Positions 1 through 11,741 of a DNA stretch of 64,000 bases are shown in pieces. The DNA comes from Pleurotus djamor. Lineage: Eukaryota; Basidiomycota; Agaricomycetes; Agaricales; Pleurotaceae. The DNA is taken from NCBI GenBank assembly GCA_029747585.1, contig JAPEVF010000057.1, forward strand, positions 62,001-126,000, read 5' to 3'. The translations under genes were made by a program, and so were the position numbers. The stretch's first letter is position 1, and each line of letters begins with the position of its first letter. The notes under the pieces are model-generated. The model was not told the origin of the DNA. It made no database searches and saw only the letters and a list, made by a program, of their open reading frames with translations.

Positions 1-2
1 TT

Positions 3-1061
3 GCGTTCATCACCACCAACACGGTCAAACCACATACAACTCATCCAGGAGCCGGACCATCCAATTACAATTACGCCAATCCCCCAGATCCACGACCTGT
101 TCAACGACCTACGTATCCATACGTCGGTACGCCTCCAAGGCAAAGTCTCTACAATGATTTCGGCCAGGGGCATGGACCAGCGCCTTATTCGCCTCCCCCG
201 CAGATGCAGACGCAGCTGCCTCCCAATAGGACCAGCACTTACGGAGGCGGCGGCGGAGGAGGTCAATATTCATACGGATACGAGCACCCTCAAAGCCAAA
301 CTTCCCCCGTCAATCCGTCATATCCACCGGCTCATTCCCCTCCACCGCAGCACCACCAACAAGCTAATGCTCCTCCCACGCTGAGACCGCAGCCGCAGCA
401 ACAACAACCACAATTGCCGGCTGAACCAGAATCCCCCAGGACCCGGTGGTCCTCGTTCAATCCGTACAGCCAAATTGTGCGTGATGAAGAGAGGGACACT
501 ATCCCGATGCCGATGCCGGTGCCAACCATACCTAACCTACCACAATCACCCTCTTCCCCAATTACCCCGCCGCCTCCGGCTCATACCCACACCCACTCCT
601 CATCTCTCGCGACACCCTCGACGTTAACCTCACGACCTTCCTACCTATCAACCAATTCTGCCACGAACCTTCGTCCCAGTGCCGTCTCTTCCGAAGAACA
701 CATCTCGGAAGAGCGCAGAGCATCACCTGTAGCTGAGGCCGTACCAGTCCCTCAGATAGCCGACGCTTATACTGTCAATCAGAACAAGGGGTCAGTTGCG
801 CTGTCTGCGTCAACTGTTGTGCCTTCGCCTCCCTCTGGGCCCTCGCAAGAAGCAGGTACCTCTGCGTCTGGTTCGGGGTCTGGTTCTGGCTCGACGGCAC
901 CTCCTGCCATCGTGCAACCCCAACCTACGCATCCTACGTCTTCAGCGTCAGCGCTACCACAGCCTACGTCTACTCTGACGCCATCGACGTCCCCGCCACC
1001 GAGAGTCATGTCTCCGGACGCTGGGACCGATGATCCTCCACCCAGATACTCCGAGTTTTAG
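3..1061 (+). CDS. Proline/serine-rich protein with C-terminal PPRY motif (5' partial)
   Basis: The frame is open from the window edge, so the true start lies upstream; the internal ATG at 204 is not needed as a start. The visible part is about 350 residues of low-complexity sequence: Pro/Gln/Tyr-rich at first, with a glycine run near 250, then Ser/Thr/Pro-rich with Gly-Ser repeats near 870-895. It ends in DDPPPRYSEF. PPRY fits the PPxY consensus bound by WW domains of Nedd4/Rsp5 ubiquitin ligases, so an adaptor or membrane-protein tail is possible; that is inference. No folded domain or membrane segment is visible in this part. Codon-position bias and the uninterrupted frame support coding. 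The function is not recognised. Confidence 0.7.
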   Translation, partial: AFITTNTVKPHTTHPGAGPSNYNYANPPDPRPVQRPTYPYVGTPPRQSLYNDFGQGHGPAPYSPPPQMQTQLPPNRTSTYGGGGGGGQYSYGYEHPQSQTSPVNPSYPPAHSPPPQHHQQANAPPTLRPQPQQQQPQLPAEPESPRTRWSSFNPYSQIVRDEERDTIPMPMPVPTIPNLPQSPSSPITPPPPAHTHTHSSSLATPSTLTSRPSYLSTNSATNLRPSAVSSEEHISEERRASPVAEAVPVPQIADAYTVNQNKGSVALSASTVVPSPPSGPSQEAGTSASGSGSGSGSTAPPAIVQPQPTHPTSSASALPQPTSTLTPSTSPPPRVMSPDAGTDDPPPRYSEF

Positions 1062-1871
1062 CGTCGTTCTGTGGACATTTTCTTCAAGCCCTCTCGCTGT
1101 CGTATTACTTGACGTATTCGCACTCTTCTACCGCGTGTAAATCGTTTGCTGTTGTTCCAATCCTCTTGCTAATGTATCTGTAAGCAGACCTCGTACATCA
1201 CATGGTATACACCTGTTGTATCAACTTCTCTGTTCAATATCTCCTGTTGAGGACTTCCTCAAAGTTGACCATGAACCATCGTCTCGGCAACTCTCCATCA
1301 GCCCGAGGTCTGGCATTGGGTCACGCATATCAGTCACGTGCTCACAGACGCGAGACGCGGTCCCGTGGCCTGCGCTCAAAACTTGGTTGACTTTTGGTAC
1401 GATCTTGGCTTGAGCGCCTGGTCTTCTTTCCTCCCTTACCTCCATCATTCTCCCAGTCTGAAAGAATGAAGGGCGTGTACTTGGGCTCGTTTGTATACCT
1501 CGCTCAGACCCTTCCGTTTCTTTACTCTCATAACGGCGGCGAACGGCACCGACCCAAGGTACTCACTGTCAAGCACTCATATGATCATGAACCGAAGCCG
1601 TGGCTTGGAAATGCTCGAATTCAAACCGATCAAGGTGCACCTTCTTGCTCGCACCTTCGAAAGGGTCGAGGTCGTCTCTGAAAATTCATCAAATCAACGC
1701 CCACAGAACACTGATCGTACATGGATACAGATGGTCACTCGCGTAGAGTTCCCTTTGATTCTGACATACTCAGCGCATCAAATTCCCGNTTTTTCGTGGT
1801 ATAAAGAGATACCCATGCCATCGTCACGTCATAGCTTCATTCTCTTTTTCGCTCCTTGCCCCCTTGCTTCA
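1062..1871. other. Intergenic region, no gene seen
   Basis: This holds the 3' flank of the upstream gene and the promoter of the DUF6533 gene. Short frames on both strands here have no start context, family resemblance or splice logic. One N lies near 1789. Confidence 0.5.
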
Positions 1872-3511
1872 ATGGAATTCGAGCTTGATTCGCTGGTGAA
1901 GGTACATGTTGGTGCCGTAAGTCTCCCTCTCTGGTAGACCCTTTCGAAGACTAGCCACCGTCTAACCTGGAGTATGACTCGAAGTACATGGATGGTACGT
2001 CTCGCTAGTCCTCGCGATGGCATGTTCTCATTTTCTGTACAGCAGCGGCCTTCACACTCTTTGTATGTCCCCTTATCAACCTTTGTGGTCGTTAGAACTC
2101 AGATTTACCATCCGAGCTAGTTTTACGATTATGCCCTGACCGTCGTTGACGAGTTTGAGCTTGTCTGGAACACTTCTGGGAAGAATTCTGTTTTTCATCA
2201 ATCGCTATCTCCCTTTCCTTGACGTCCCAATGAGTTTGTACAGTGAGTTCTTACTCTCTCTTCTGTTTTCCGTAGATGCACATCTTAACACCCAATATCT
2301 CTCCAGCTCATGTTGCCCCTTCGCTTTCTAATGCCCAATGTAAACATCAGGACACTCTCGTTGGAGGTTTGATCGTTTCACCTTTGCTGTTCTCACACCT
2401 TCCTGTCGCTAACTGTCAACTTTCTCACTTGACTTGATGCCATGATAGGACTGTTCTTCGGCGGTATTCTTGTCTCAGAATGTGCGTATTTCCTGCCGTT
2501 TCACCATGTCGTTGATCAATTCACACTCTCGATATATACTAGTGATCATGATTCTCCGCGTATGGGTTTTGTGGGGCCAAACACGGTTCATCACCATCAC
2601 ACTGCTCCTGATGGTGATCCTCACCACCATTTTCTGCGTTACGCAAGTCTGGAGAAGCGAATATGAACGTGCGTAAGAGCATATGGTCTGTGTCGTCCGT
2701 CCCTGATTCCTTTTGGGGAGTTTAGTCGTTTCCTTGGCTGTCATTGGCTTGAAGGGCTGTTTTCCGAAACAAGGTAGCCCACTTTCGCCTACAATCCCTA
2801 TTTTGGGGTTGGTGAATGAAACGAGTACGTCGCTCTCATGGCCCGGGCATCATTTGTGTTCATCGTTCCTCATTACGTATCAGTTCTATTCGTGTTGACT
2901 ATGATGGCCTGCCTGAGACAACGATCCGACCCCTGCTCGTCCGTTTACCCCGCCACCACATCCTCCCTGAGAAACCCAATGGCTACCGTGCGATCGTACC
3001 TTATCGCCGTTTTTTACCCGTCAAACATTATTGATATGTTTGCCCGCGATGGTGAGCCTTGACTATTCGTATCGTTCTACAACTTGTCGTTGACCCATTC
3101 CTTCCCTTGCATTAGGTGCGATGTACTATGTCTTAATCGTTGGCGAGTCCAAATTTGTAGTGATCTGGTAGAGAGGGACGTGAACTTACCCTATACCGAT
3201 CCTTTTGACAGCCGTTGCAGTCCCCGGGGTTTACTTCACGACAAGTCCAGAGGTGCAAACTTGATTGTCCCTTATCCACTCCCCTCAATGCTAATACTTG
3301 TGCACCAGTGGAAAGGAATTCTTCCTACCATGTCGTTCGTCGCGATTTCCTCTCCATGAAGTATCTACCTTTCGGCCAGCTGACATACTCATTGTTACAG
3401 GCTACAAAGAACTCTCAATTCGGTTCTCGTTTCGAGGATATTCATCTACCTTCGCCAGCATCGGTTAACTCCTCAGAACGCGATGCCTTCGTAGGTTTGT
3501 GCGACGTCTGA
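1872..3511 (+). CDS. DUF6533-type seven-helix membrane protein, multi-exon
   Basis: Basidiomycetes carry many DUF6533 proteins: integral membrane proteins of unknown, possibly receptor-like, role. Splicing starts with ATG 1872 (MEFELDSLVKVHVGA, donor at 1917) and passes through several very short exons. The family hallmark then appears near 2124-2252: YDYALTVVDEFELVW, followed by FFINRYLPFLDVPMSLY. Later exons give HVAPSLSNAQCK, LFFGGILVSE, and IMILRVWVLWGQTR with a hydrophobic helix near 2550-2665. Further helix exons lie near 2840-2930 and 3110-3180. The last exon (about 3402-3511) encodes a hydrophilic tail ending VGLCDV. Introns are about 45-70 bp. The hallmark exons are secure; those between 2700 and 3400 are less certain. 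A second family member lies at 23618-25229. Confidence 0.7.
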
Positions 3512-3869
3512 GTTCAAGATGCCCATATCGCCCGCGGACTTTGAACTTGCCCATGATGCATGACTGTCCGAATCAAATGCCAATTTTACATACTTGTAAT
3601 CTTTTCGACTTGAACTTGGAGCTTTCGTTGATATCTGCTTCGCCCATGGTCAGGCCTCAGGCGTGCGTGTCTCAGGGGAGCTAGGCTCGGTATATGGTGA
3701 TCCGCCCTAATCACAGTGCTGGCTTTGGACCGTCCACCGTGATTGCTCGAACGATGACCCTTGCAAATTGACGACCGTCGACGCTTCTGATTGAGACCAG
3801 TCCGACGTTCAAATCGGACCCAGGCCCCCACGGGCGTCTTTCAGGGTCATGTTCTTACTTCTCGAGTGG
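3512..3869. other. Intergenic region, no gene seen
   Basis: Between the DUF6533 stop and the tandem duplication I see only short unsupported frames on both strands. Confidence 0.4.
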
Positions 3870-4261
3870 TCAACCATCATCTATTCATAGTCGACGGCGT
3901 TTATGCTGATGGAGTGCGACGACTGGGCCTATCCACATGTCCCCAGCTCCACCTGATCTCCCCTCGAAGGTCGTCTTTTCTACACCGTGACGTGCCCCAC
4001 CATCCTCAAATTCATTCGATCTGATGCTTTTTTGTTCTTCTCGTGCTACTCATCCTCCACTTACGCCCTGCATGGACTATAAATAGTCAATGGCGTTTAT
4101 CTCCAAGGGACCGTATATACACTGGACCTTACCACATGTACTCGCCCGCACCTGATCTTGCTTGAAGGTTGGTCTTTCCTCAGTATGGACCTATGTCGTT
4201 ATTGAGCTCTTCTGATCTGATCCTTGTAGCATGTCTCGCACTCCTCCTGCTTCTAGGCCCT
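3870..4261 (+). repeat. Diverged tandem duplication, unit about 196 bp
   Basis: Two adjacent copies align at a constant offset of 196 bases. CTATTCATAG at 3881 pairs with CTATAAATAG at 4077. GGCGTTTATGCTG near 3896 pairs with GGCGTTTATCTCC near 4092. CACCTGATCTC pairs with CACCTGATCTT, and GATCTGATGCTT at 4018 with GATCTGATCCTT at 4214. Mismatches are spread throughout, so the duplication is not recent. Both copies lie between the DUF6533 gene and the fungalysin gene. The second copy contains TATA-like stretches (TATAAATA, TATATAC). It may be promoter DNA or a decayed exon; I cannot tell which. Confidence 0.6.
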
Positions 4262-4403
4262 CCGTTAGCTTGAAATGGAGGACCCTCTCTATCGGTCACT
4301 ATGTCGGCATCAAGATCGATTCCGTGCCATCCTCTTTATTTCAGTGTCGCGGCGTTGGCATACCTGTTCCTTAGTTTTCCGCTCGAATACTCTTCCAGGC
4401 GAC

Positions 4404-4410
4404 TATAAAG
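4404..4410 (+). promoter_or_regulatory. TATA-like box of the fungalysin gene
   Basis: TATAAAG lies 117 bp upstream of the fungalysin ATG at 4527. A pyrimidine-rich leader follows, which is common in fungal promoters. Confidence 0.45.
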
Positions 4411-4526
4411 TCAGTACTCGATTTCTCATTTTTCTGTACCTTCGACACAGATCAAAAAGCCCCACTCTCCTTCACAGCAACTACCTCTTCTGACATTCAA
4501 ACACGCCTTCTCGTTGTCGTGAAGAA

Positions 4527-7170
4527 ATGGGGCCTCTCGGAAAGCTCGTTGAAGTTATTGCGATTGCGATTGCTTTCGCTCACATACCTGCCGCGACTGC
4601 GACCCCGTTCCCAGATCATTCCAAGCATGCTACCCACCGGTTGCACGAAGTCGGCCAGGGCTTAAAGATCGAGGCCTTCCATCCTCCATCGACGTACGAG
4701 GTTCGTCGGCCCACACCCCTTTCCCTCAGCAAAAAAAGCTAACTTGTCATTGCTAGTCGTTTGGCGTTGGAATCGACCACCCACTATCAAAGCGTGCCGA
4801 CCCCGACTTGGAAGAGATGGCCATTGCCTTCGTCGAGTCGAGGCTGGGCATGTCGAAAGACAACATTTCCTTCAAATCCGGTTTTTCCAACGATGTCGCA
4901 AAGCATGCCTATGTCAGGCAAAGTCATGTTCGTCCTTCCTTCGACCTTTCTGTCTACCCATCGTGAATTTTATAATTTAGGGTGGAATCCCTTTCGCAAA
5001 TGCAGTTGCCAACATCGCATTCAATCGTGATAACAAAGTGGTTTCCTTTGGGTCATCATTTGTGAATTTTAGTGAGTGCGTCTTGGTTTGAACGAGAGAC
5101 AATGGTCTGAACCGTTACCCTCGTAACCGCACCCCAGCCAAGATCGCATCGTCCACCCCTTCTATCACATTACAACAAGCCATCATCAAAGCTGAAGGCC
5201 TCATTAACGGGAAGCACCTTCTTTCCAACGTCAACCCGCCGACTCTTGAATATCTTGTTTTGAAGGATGGCTCTGCCTCGCTCACGCACGTGGTCCAAAT
5301 CCGAAACGATCGTGAAATGGGTCCCTTGGTTTGGGTCAAAGCCTTCATCGATGCGCATTCTGGCGATCTCATCTCGATCACGGATTTCGTCAACAGAGCT
5401 TCGGTGCGTTCTGCCGACTTAGGCATAGCCTAAGTAGCTGAGTTGACGATCCAATCTAGTACCGCGCTGTACCAATTACCAAGCAGGACCCAGTGGGCGC
5501 CTTCGTAACCATCACGGATCTTCAGGATCTAATCGCTTCCCCAAATGGCTGGCATGGTACGCTTCACATAACTGTCGCCTGCTTTCCCCCTTGGTCAACG
5601 GAGTCCCGGAATGATCGTTTTTAGATGACGGAAACACTTCCACTACTATCACCGCGGGCAACAATGCAATAAGTCAAGCATCGCTCTCACTTTTGACGGC
5701 AACCGCTGCGTCTCAGACATCGCCAGGGCTGAACTTCGTGTACACTTACAACTTCAACGCTCCCGTGACAACTTTAACCAACCGAAACGCCGCTACTGTC
5801 AATGCATTTTATATCGTGAACAGAATTCACGACATTGCTTACCGATACGGGTTTACTGAGGTATACCTTCGTCCCATTGAATGGTACAATCTTGTTGACT
5901 ACCTTTTCTTGGTCGTGCCAGGCTGCGTTTAACTTCCAACAAAGTAACTTCGGCAAGGGAGGGGCTGGAAATGATCACGTTAAGGTCATCGTTCAAAGTT
6001 TGCTTGGCGTCAACAATGCCAACTTCGCTACGCCTGCAGAGTCAGTGTTGGCCCTCCTTCGCAACTCTTGTTCCCGCCGCTTACCAATGGACATCATCTA
6101 GCGGTCAGTCTGGAGAAATGAACGTAAGTCTTTTTGAAGGGTTTCATATTTCACAACATCCCGCGAAATCCTCGTCTTCAGAGTGAGTATCTATTTTCAC
6201 TGCGCTCCCTTTTCATATCTATCCGCTAAACTCGTCACTCTAGTGTTCCTATGGACCTTGACGACATTACCCCGCGACGGCGCTATCGAGAACGACATCA
6301 TCGTGCACGAATACACCCACGGTATCACCAACAGAATGACTGGTGGTGGGACGGCTAGCTGCCTACAAACCACTGAAGCTGGTGGGATGGGTGAAGGTAA
6401 GACCTTTCTGCCACCCGTCCGAAGATATATTCAACAGATCACTGATACATTGTGAAACCAACCAGGCTGGAGTGATGCCTTAGCCGATTGGACCGAGCAA
6501 ACCAGTAGCACGGTTCTGGATTTTACTCTAGGGGCATTCGTTACAAATGATCCAGCGGGGATTCGTTCCCATCCCTATTCCACCGATCCGTGCGTGTCTT
6601 TTCAATCTACTCCCATATGACCATTCTGAGCTTCTTCCGCAATGTAGGACCACCAATCCACTGCGCTACTCCTCCGTTGCTACTCAGAATGAAGTCCGCA
6701 GTCAGTCGTTCTTCGTCTTCGTCTTCGTCTTCACCTTTTCATTTTCTAATTCATGCTCATACTACACCGGTGGTCATAGATATTGGGGAAGTTTGGTCAA
6801 ACATGCTTCATAATGTTTACGCCGCTCTTGTCACCGAACATGGATTCACCGCCGATGCCTTTACCAACCCAGGCGGAAGTGGCGGTAACGTCGTATTCAT
6901 GCACCTCTTCATCGATGCATTGGCATTGCAACCGTGCAATCCAACATGTGAGTCCTTGTCTTGAGTCCTCAATATGCTTAGTCCCGGACGCTCTTGACAC
7001 CGCCACCCTTTCGTCTAGTTGTGAATGCTCGCGATGCATGGATCCAAGCAGATGTGAACAGATACAATGGGGCAAACAGCTGTATTGTTTGGGGTGCTTT
7101 TGCGAGTCGTGGNCTGGGCGTTGGTGCGGCCAATTTTGTTGATTCATCGGTGGTACCGTCTGGGTGCTAG
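4527..7170 (+). CDS. Fungalysin, secreted M36 metalloprotease
   Basis: Zinc endopeptidase secreted to digest extracellular protein. Exon 1 (4527-4700) encodes a signal peptide with a hydrophobic core (VIAIAIAFA) ending near ATATP. The FTP inhibitory propeptide follows, with GGIPFANAVANIAFN and VVSFGSSFVNF. The catalytic domain has the zinc motif HEYTH near 6307, then NRMTGGG, the third-ligand region EAGGMGEG, and GWSDALADW after an intron. The last exon ends VPSGC with TAG at 7168-7170. There are about 13 exons separated by short introns. One N lies at 7113. The conserved stretch DGQSGEMN-M-FLWTL can only be joined through a single-base exon (A at 6182), because introns 6124-6181 and 6183-6243 flank it. 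Family and frame are very clear. Confidence 0.92.
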
Positions 7171-9129
7171 CTCTGAACGTGTGCGTCTGACCCCTTTCTC
7201 TTTCATTTATGACCCCTTCGGTGTATGCCAGCATCGATCACCCTTTCGTTTTTCTCTTACCATCTCACACCGTACTTGTGATACATGGTCATATAGCTCC
7301 ATTTCTTGCATATCTATCAACCGCATTCGCTTCCTCAACTTCTATCCGCACCCTGTGGTGNNACTCAATTCATACTTCCTCCTATTCNACGCCTATCGGC
7401 CTCCTATCATCTCCCCTGCGACGGTCATTGACGACCGAGTTGGATTCTCCGTCGGTTCGTTCAGGATCTCTACACTTTCAGATACAGAGAACAGCGAGAG
7501 CAAGTTTGAACCGTTAGACTCCGTTCTTATTCCTCAGTCACTTTGATTCAACAGCCTGCCTACCTGTACAGCAACCTCGGACCACGGTGACATTGGGATG
7601 AAATGGTAACTAAGTAGCAGCCATTACGCCGAGTTAATGTGAGTCTGCGTATTGATGNGACTGTCCGAATAATAGCCATGGAATGCANATGCCATGGTGG
7701 ATGCGAGTGACNGTCCGAACAACTGACTCAACAGTCCTGTGGCAGTCCTCCTACATCTGTGGTGCTCGTGGCTCGGGTACCTTGGGCCTGGAACATGAGT
7801 ACGCAAGTGCAGCACCATGGCTCGTCACCACAGGTCCACCATGAACGATGACGGTCCGCTACGAAGATCCCATTTGTCNGCTTGGAGCTTAAGCTTTGAA
7901 GNTNNNNNNCTTGATGGCTGCCCTGATCGAGAGGGACCCATAATTAAGAACGCCAAAGCTGCAAGCAGGGCCTTTCGTGTTTGCTGTCCGATATGTGCAG
8001 CAAGGTCAGCTGTATGGCGGCGCAATGGCGGTTGAACCGAGATAAGGCAAGCGCTGGAAATACAGTACTTCCACCTTCCAAGCTAACAACGATACCTGTA
8101 TACTGGGAAATTACTACGGTGTCAGAGCTGAGAGATAATATTCGACCGAAGGAACTTTTAACGGGGGAAAACTTGGATCATTTGAGTGGGAGCTGCGAAG
8201 GGAGGTNTTGCGAAGACAATGGTTCCACATTCTTCGATTTCTCCATATGTCAGTTACAACATANNANCAATACGGCAAGATCGATGACAATGAGCACGGA
8301 AGGATTCAATGGAAGATCTTTTGATGGCAGTGGGAATGATGACATACGCATTTGACCAAGTCCGTTNGCTTTGTCCGAATGGCGTAGCCAAACAACCGCT
8401 TGTTTCGCCTCCAACACGTTCGAAATGATCTGCTTCTTTGCCCAAGAAACGCATCATGATCAAGATTCATTTCTGCGTGGNCATGNCCACAGATNTCCAN
8501 GTCAAATGGTGACCTTGAGCAANGTTCTTCGTCGTCTTGCNGTTGGAGGCTCATCATGATACACAGGGCCTCAGTGACGGGACTTACGGCTTCGTACAAC
8601 CTGCATGCAGGATCTNGCGGCGGCACACCCGCCCGTGTCTCCTTGACCCAGGTACACCAGGGGAANTCTTNTGGACCAGCGACCGAAGATGGCAATGTTG
8701 GCCGTATACATCCGTGCTACCCATCATTGTAAAGGGCCAGCTGCGCCACCATTCCTTCAATACTCCCTCCGAGCTCGCAGTCAGTTAAAGTNGCTCGCGT
8801 GGGAGGACAGCACGCNGAGCACNCGAAATGATATCTTGAAACGATCTGGGACCGCTCAAATATAAGCAGACGTGATCGCATCCCTTCGCATCCTTGCTTG
8901 TCGGTGGTCGTCATCCCCCCNGTTCATCTATCATCCTGGGTTCCCTTTTTCACCGTCTTATTTATTCTATATTCCCCCCACGACATCCCGGCGTTGCCGA
9001 TACTGAACAGAANCCATCACCCATCAACGCTTCCTCTCAACCTGATAGAACCGTGGGTCCTTTCTTCTACNNCACATTAGCCTNCTTTTTAAAAGGTTTG
9101 GTACCCAGGACGCTTCTTCCTTCACACCC
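7171..9129. other. Gene-poor stretch with N runs
   Basis: About 1.9 kb between the fungalysin stop and the next ATG. No frame on either strand shows a recognisable domain or coherent splicing. Ns fall mainly near 7360-7390, 7650-7715, 7880-7910, 8210-8270 and 8480-8820. A short motif, GACTGTCCGAA, occurs near 7658 and again, with one N, near 7709. Between them is a CCATGG...CCATGG pair. A decayed element is possible but not demonstrable. Confidence 0.4.
8861..8867 (+). promoter_or_regulatory. TATA-like box upstream of the 9130 gene
   Basis: TATAAGC lies 269 bp upstream of the ATG at 9130, which would imply a long 5' leader. A pyrimidine-rich stretch follows from 8930 to 9000. Confidence 0.25.
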
Positions 9130-11078
9130 ATGGCTCCCACCGCCTCCATCAAGTCTGGGACGTCGTCGTCGCCGTCGTGCACACGCTCGATCCGTCCCCC
9201 ATCGCCACCATCGATGTACCACTGCGATTTCGTGCAGCCCAAAGCTCCGAAGCCCCTTCCCAAGGTTGAGAAGAAAATCAAGCCACCAAAATCCCCCAAG
9301 ATCAAAGCCGAGCCAGCCAAGAAAGCCAAAGGGGATCAGTCACCCTCTATCTCGTCCAGAGGCTTTTCAATCATCTGGGGCGTAAAAGGGAAAAGAAAAG
9401 TACTAGAGGACCTGGTGAGCGTATTCCGAATCCATGATCAAGGACTACNTGGCTTAATATCGNGTAGCCTCCTCTTCCTGCGAAACCCATCTCTTTGCCC
9501 ATCTCTCCGCCTCAACCAATGCCCTCTCGACCCATGGAATCGCCCTTNCCACCCTGTCCGCCTCCACCATCAGCCCAGATCTCGTTGCTACCCCATTCAC
9601 AATGTGTTTCCGCCGTCACGAAACCCCCACCGAAGCCATTGGTTATTGACACTCCGCCTTTGTCACCCATACGGCAGCCATCCTTCGACACGGNGANGTC
9701 GACGACCACCGACTCAGATGTCTCCTCTCTACCCTCCCCTACTTCATCATCACCCCCNCCTACTCCTGCTTTCATCCCATCTCCAGACTTCCATGTCCTC
9801 TGCGAAGATGACATTCGTTATCGGCGCATGGAGAAGCTCACCCGAACCCTTGGGGAACAACCACCTCTCGATTTGGTCTTCCCCCCTACTGTCAAACGCA
9901 CTTTCGCCGCCAACCTCTTTCCGTTACCATCTGATGAACCCTTGTTCGTGGGACCCCAGATGGCGAATGCTCGTCGTGCACAGATGAAGTCGGGAGATGG
10001 CTCGACCGCCCAACTTACCAGGCGGAATAGTGCTTCACTCCTCAGCTTGCCAGGCTCGGGCTCGATCAAATCATCCAAGAGGAGTCGTCGTCCCGCNACT
10101 GCATCGTCCACCATGCCTTCAACTTCAACATTTGCTTCCCTTTCCCCCATCAACACCTCACTTGTTTCGAGGCNCATCACCGCTACACTTTTCACACCTT
10201 CGTCTTCGCCTGTATCCACCATTTCCAGTTCCAGGCGTCCCTCCACAGCGTCTGCCATTCCATATGACTCGCGCCGGGATTTCTACTCTCCTTCTCCTTC
10301 TCCCTCTGGAACACTTTCCCGGACCAGAGTCCCTTTTGCTTCTCATGAATCCCTTTCTTCTGCGACGACTGTTAGCTCAAGTTCATGCTACAGCATAGAG
10401 ACCCATAATTCGGCTCAACATGAGGGCCTTCCGCNGCCCGGGATTGTTGATTCNNNGCCTTCGTACAACGATCTTCATGGTCGCGAGTACGGCCGTCCTG
10501 GAGCATATTCTCCCGTCATCCTGGGCCATCCTCCCTCTCCCATCACCGCGAAACCCAAACCCATTCAANCTGCAGCACCCACGTCCGCTATCATTCCACG
10601 AAATTCAACTTCAACTCCACCATCGCCTTCACCCACTGCAGACGATGACCTAGTAGCTTATGAAGAAGGTTTTGCTCAGTTCAAGACTTCTCCACTTCCT
10701 TCACCTTTGGAGGATGCTACCCCGCCACCCAAGCTAAGGACGTTCACTCGAGCTCCAGTCCTTGCTGCTCCACCACGACCAGTACGACGCAAGCCGCCAC
10801 CTACGTTGAAGGATTACCCTTCCCCTAGAGCTCGTCCNTCCACAGCGCCAGCACCGGCTTCCCCTCCGCAGTTGTTCCGCACTACTGATCGCCGTCCATC
10901 GACACCNTTTATTGATACATTGGTGCCTGTTGAACAACAGCTCGAGGAGGTGAAGATNTCTCCTCCCGGNAGCTTCGCCCGCCCTTCATCGAGGAGGGAG
11001 CGTCGACAAGGCTGGAGTGGGGAGTGGAACAGGGATGACATGCAGGATGTCATTCAAAAGCTCCGTAACTTGAAATAG
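9130..11078 (+). CDS. Uncharacterised Ser/Pro-rich protein
   Basis: Two exons: 9130-9414 and 9468-11078. The phase-0 intron has donor GTGAGC and acceptor TAG. The N-terminus has a Lys/Pro-rich basic stretch (PKVEKKIKPPKSPK) and ends exon 1 with SIIWGVKGKRKVLEDL. Most of the roughly 630 residues are low-complexity Ser/Thr/Pro, with many SP and PPxSP sites that could be phosphorylated. The C-terminus is distinct: Arg-rich, then GWSGEWNRDDMQDVI and a short Lys-Arg end. That looks like a conserved terminal motif, but I cannot name the family. A regulatory or scaffold protein is a guess. Several Ns give single unknown residues but do not break the frame. Confidence 0.75.
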
Positions 11079-11602
11079 GCGGCGGACTCTTCTTTCTTGT
11101 GTACATTCATCCCCTCTACGACTCCTTCATTACTCGTGCATCTTTTTTCGCTATCCACGCTCCTTCATATTCATTTCTGTCCTTGCATATCTTATTCCTT
11201 CGACATTATACNTTCGGCATCTGTATTATTGTACACCATCTTATTTTCCNGTCCACGTCTGTCCACAAAGACGTGATGATNTTCTTTCTTAGATACTCTC
11301 AGGCGGGGTTCATGTTGTATAACTAGCTTTCGACCTTGTAACCTTCTACATCGATGGATGTAGTATATGTACTGTACTTCCTACGGACGCGTACTTAGTG
11401 TACTTACGATAGATCACTGATCATGACGCTCATTTGTATTTTATTCCAAGTTNNNATCATTTCCTGGTTTTTCGCTCTATGTATCATTTATCTGACTTTG
11501 GCTGAGCTCAGATGGCTTTGCGCTTGCCATCATCAACTTTCATCAGCAGGCTCGNACTTAGGGTTAGAGAAATACTGTGACGCCATTGTGACATTGACAT
11601 AC
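11079..11602. other. Intergenic region, no gene seen
   Basis: AT-richer sequence with the 3' flank of the 9130 gene. Short frames only; no recognisable feature. Confidence 0.45.
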
Positions 11603-11633
11603 TGACCGCGGGACTCGTGATTCCCACGGTCAA
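11603..11633. promoter_or_regulatory. Palindromic promoter element
   Basis: TGACCGCGGGA, then a 7-base spacer, then TTCCCACGGTCAA. The arms are near-perfect inverted repeats. It lies about 110 bp upstream of the ATG at 11742. Closely related palindromes occur at 13319, 31681 and, as half-sites, near 62676. Confidence 0.5.
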
Positions 11634-11741
11634 CAAGACCATTGTGGCTAGATTCGAACAATAAACTTCCACTTCTCTTCCTCGTACCACCACGTTCCCT
11701 ATCATTTTNTCAACCNTTCAAGCTCAAATCTCTCTNAAATC

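Noticed and set aside
332..529. Minus-strand Cys/Gly-rich frame within the first gene
   Set aside because: It is the antisense shadow of the Pro/Gln-rich coding sequence; the composition follows from CAG/CCA codons.
7658..7730. Repeated GACTGTCCGAA plus CCATGG pair as a small transposon end
   Set aside because: Only one pair, interrupted by Ns, without target-site duplication.
8306..8695. Minus-strand frames in the N-rich stretch as a gene
   Set aside because: Too many Ns, no start context, no recognisable motif.
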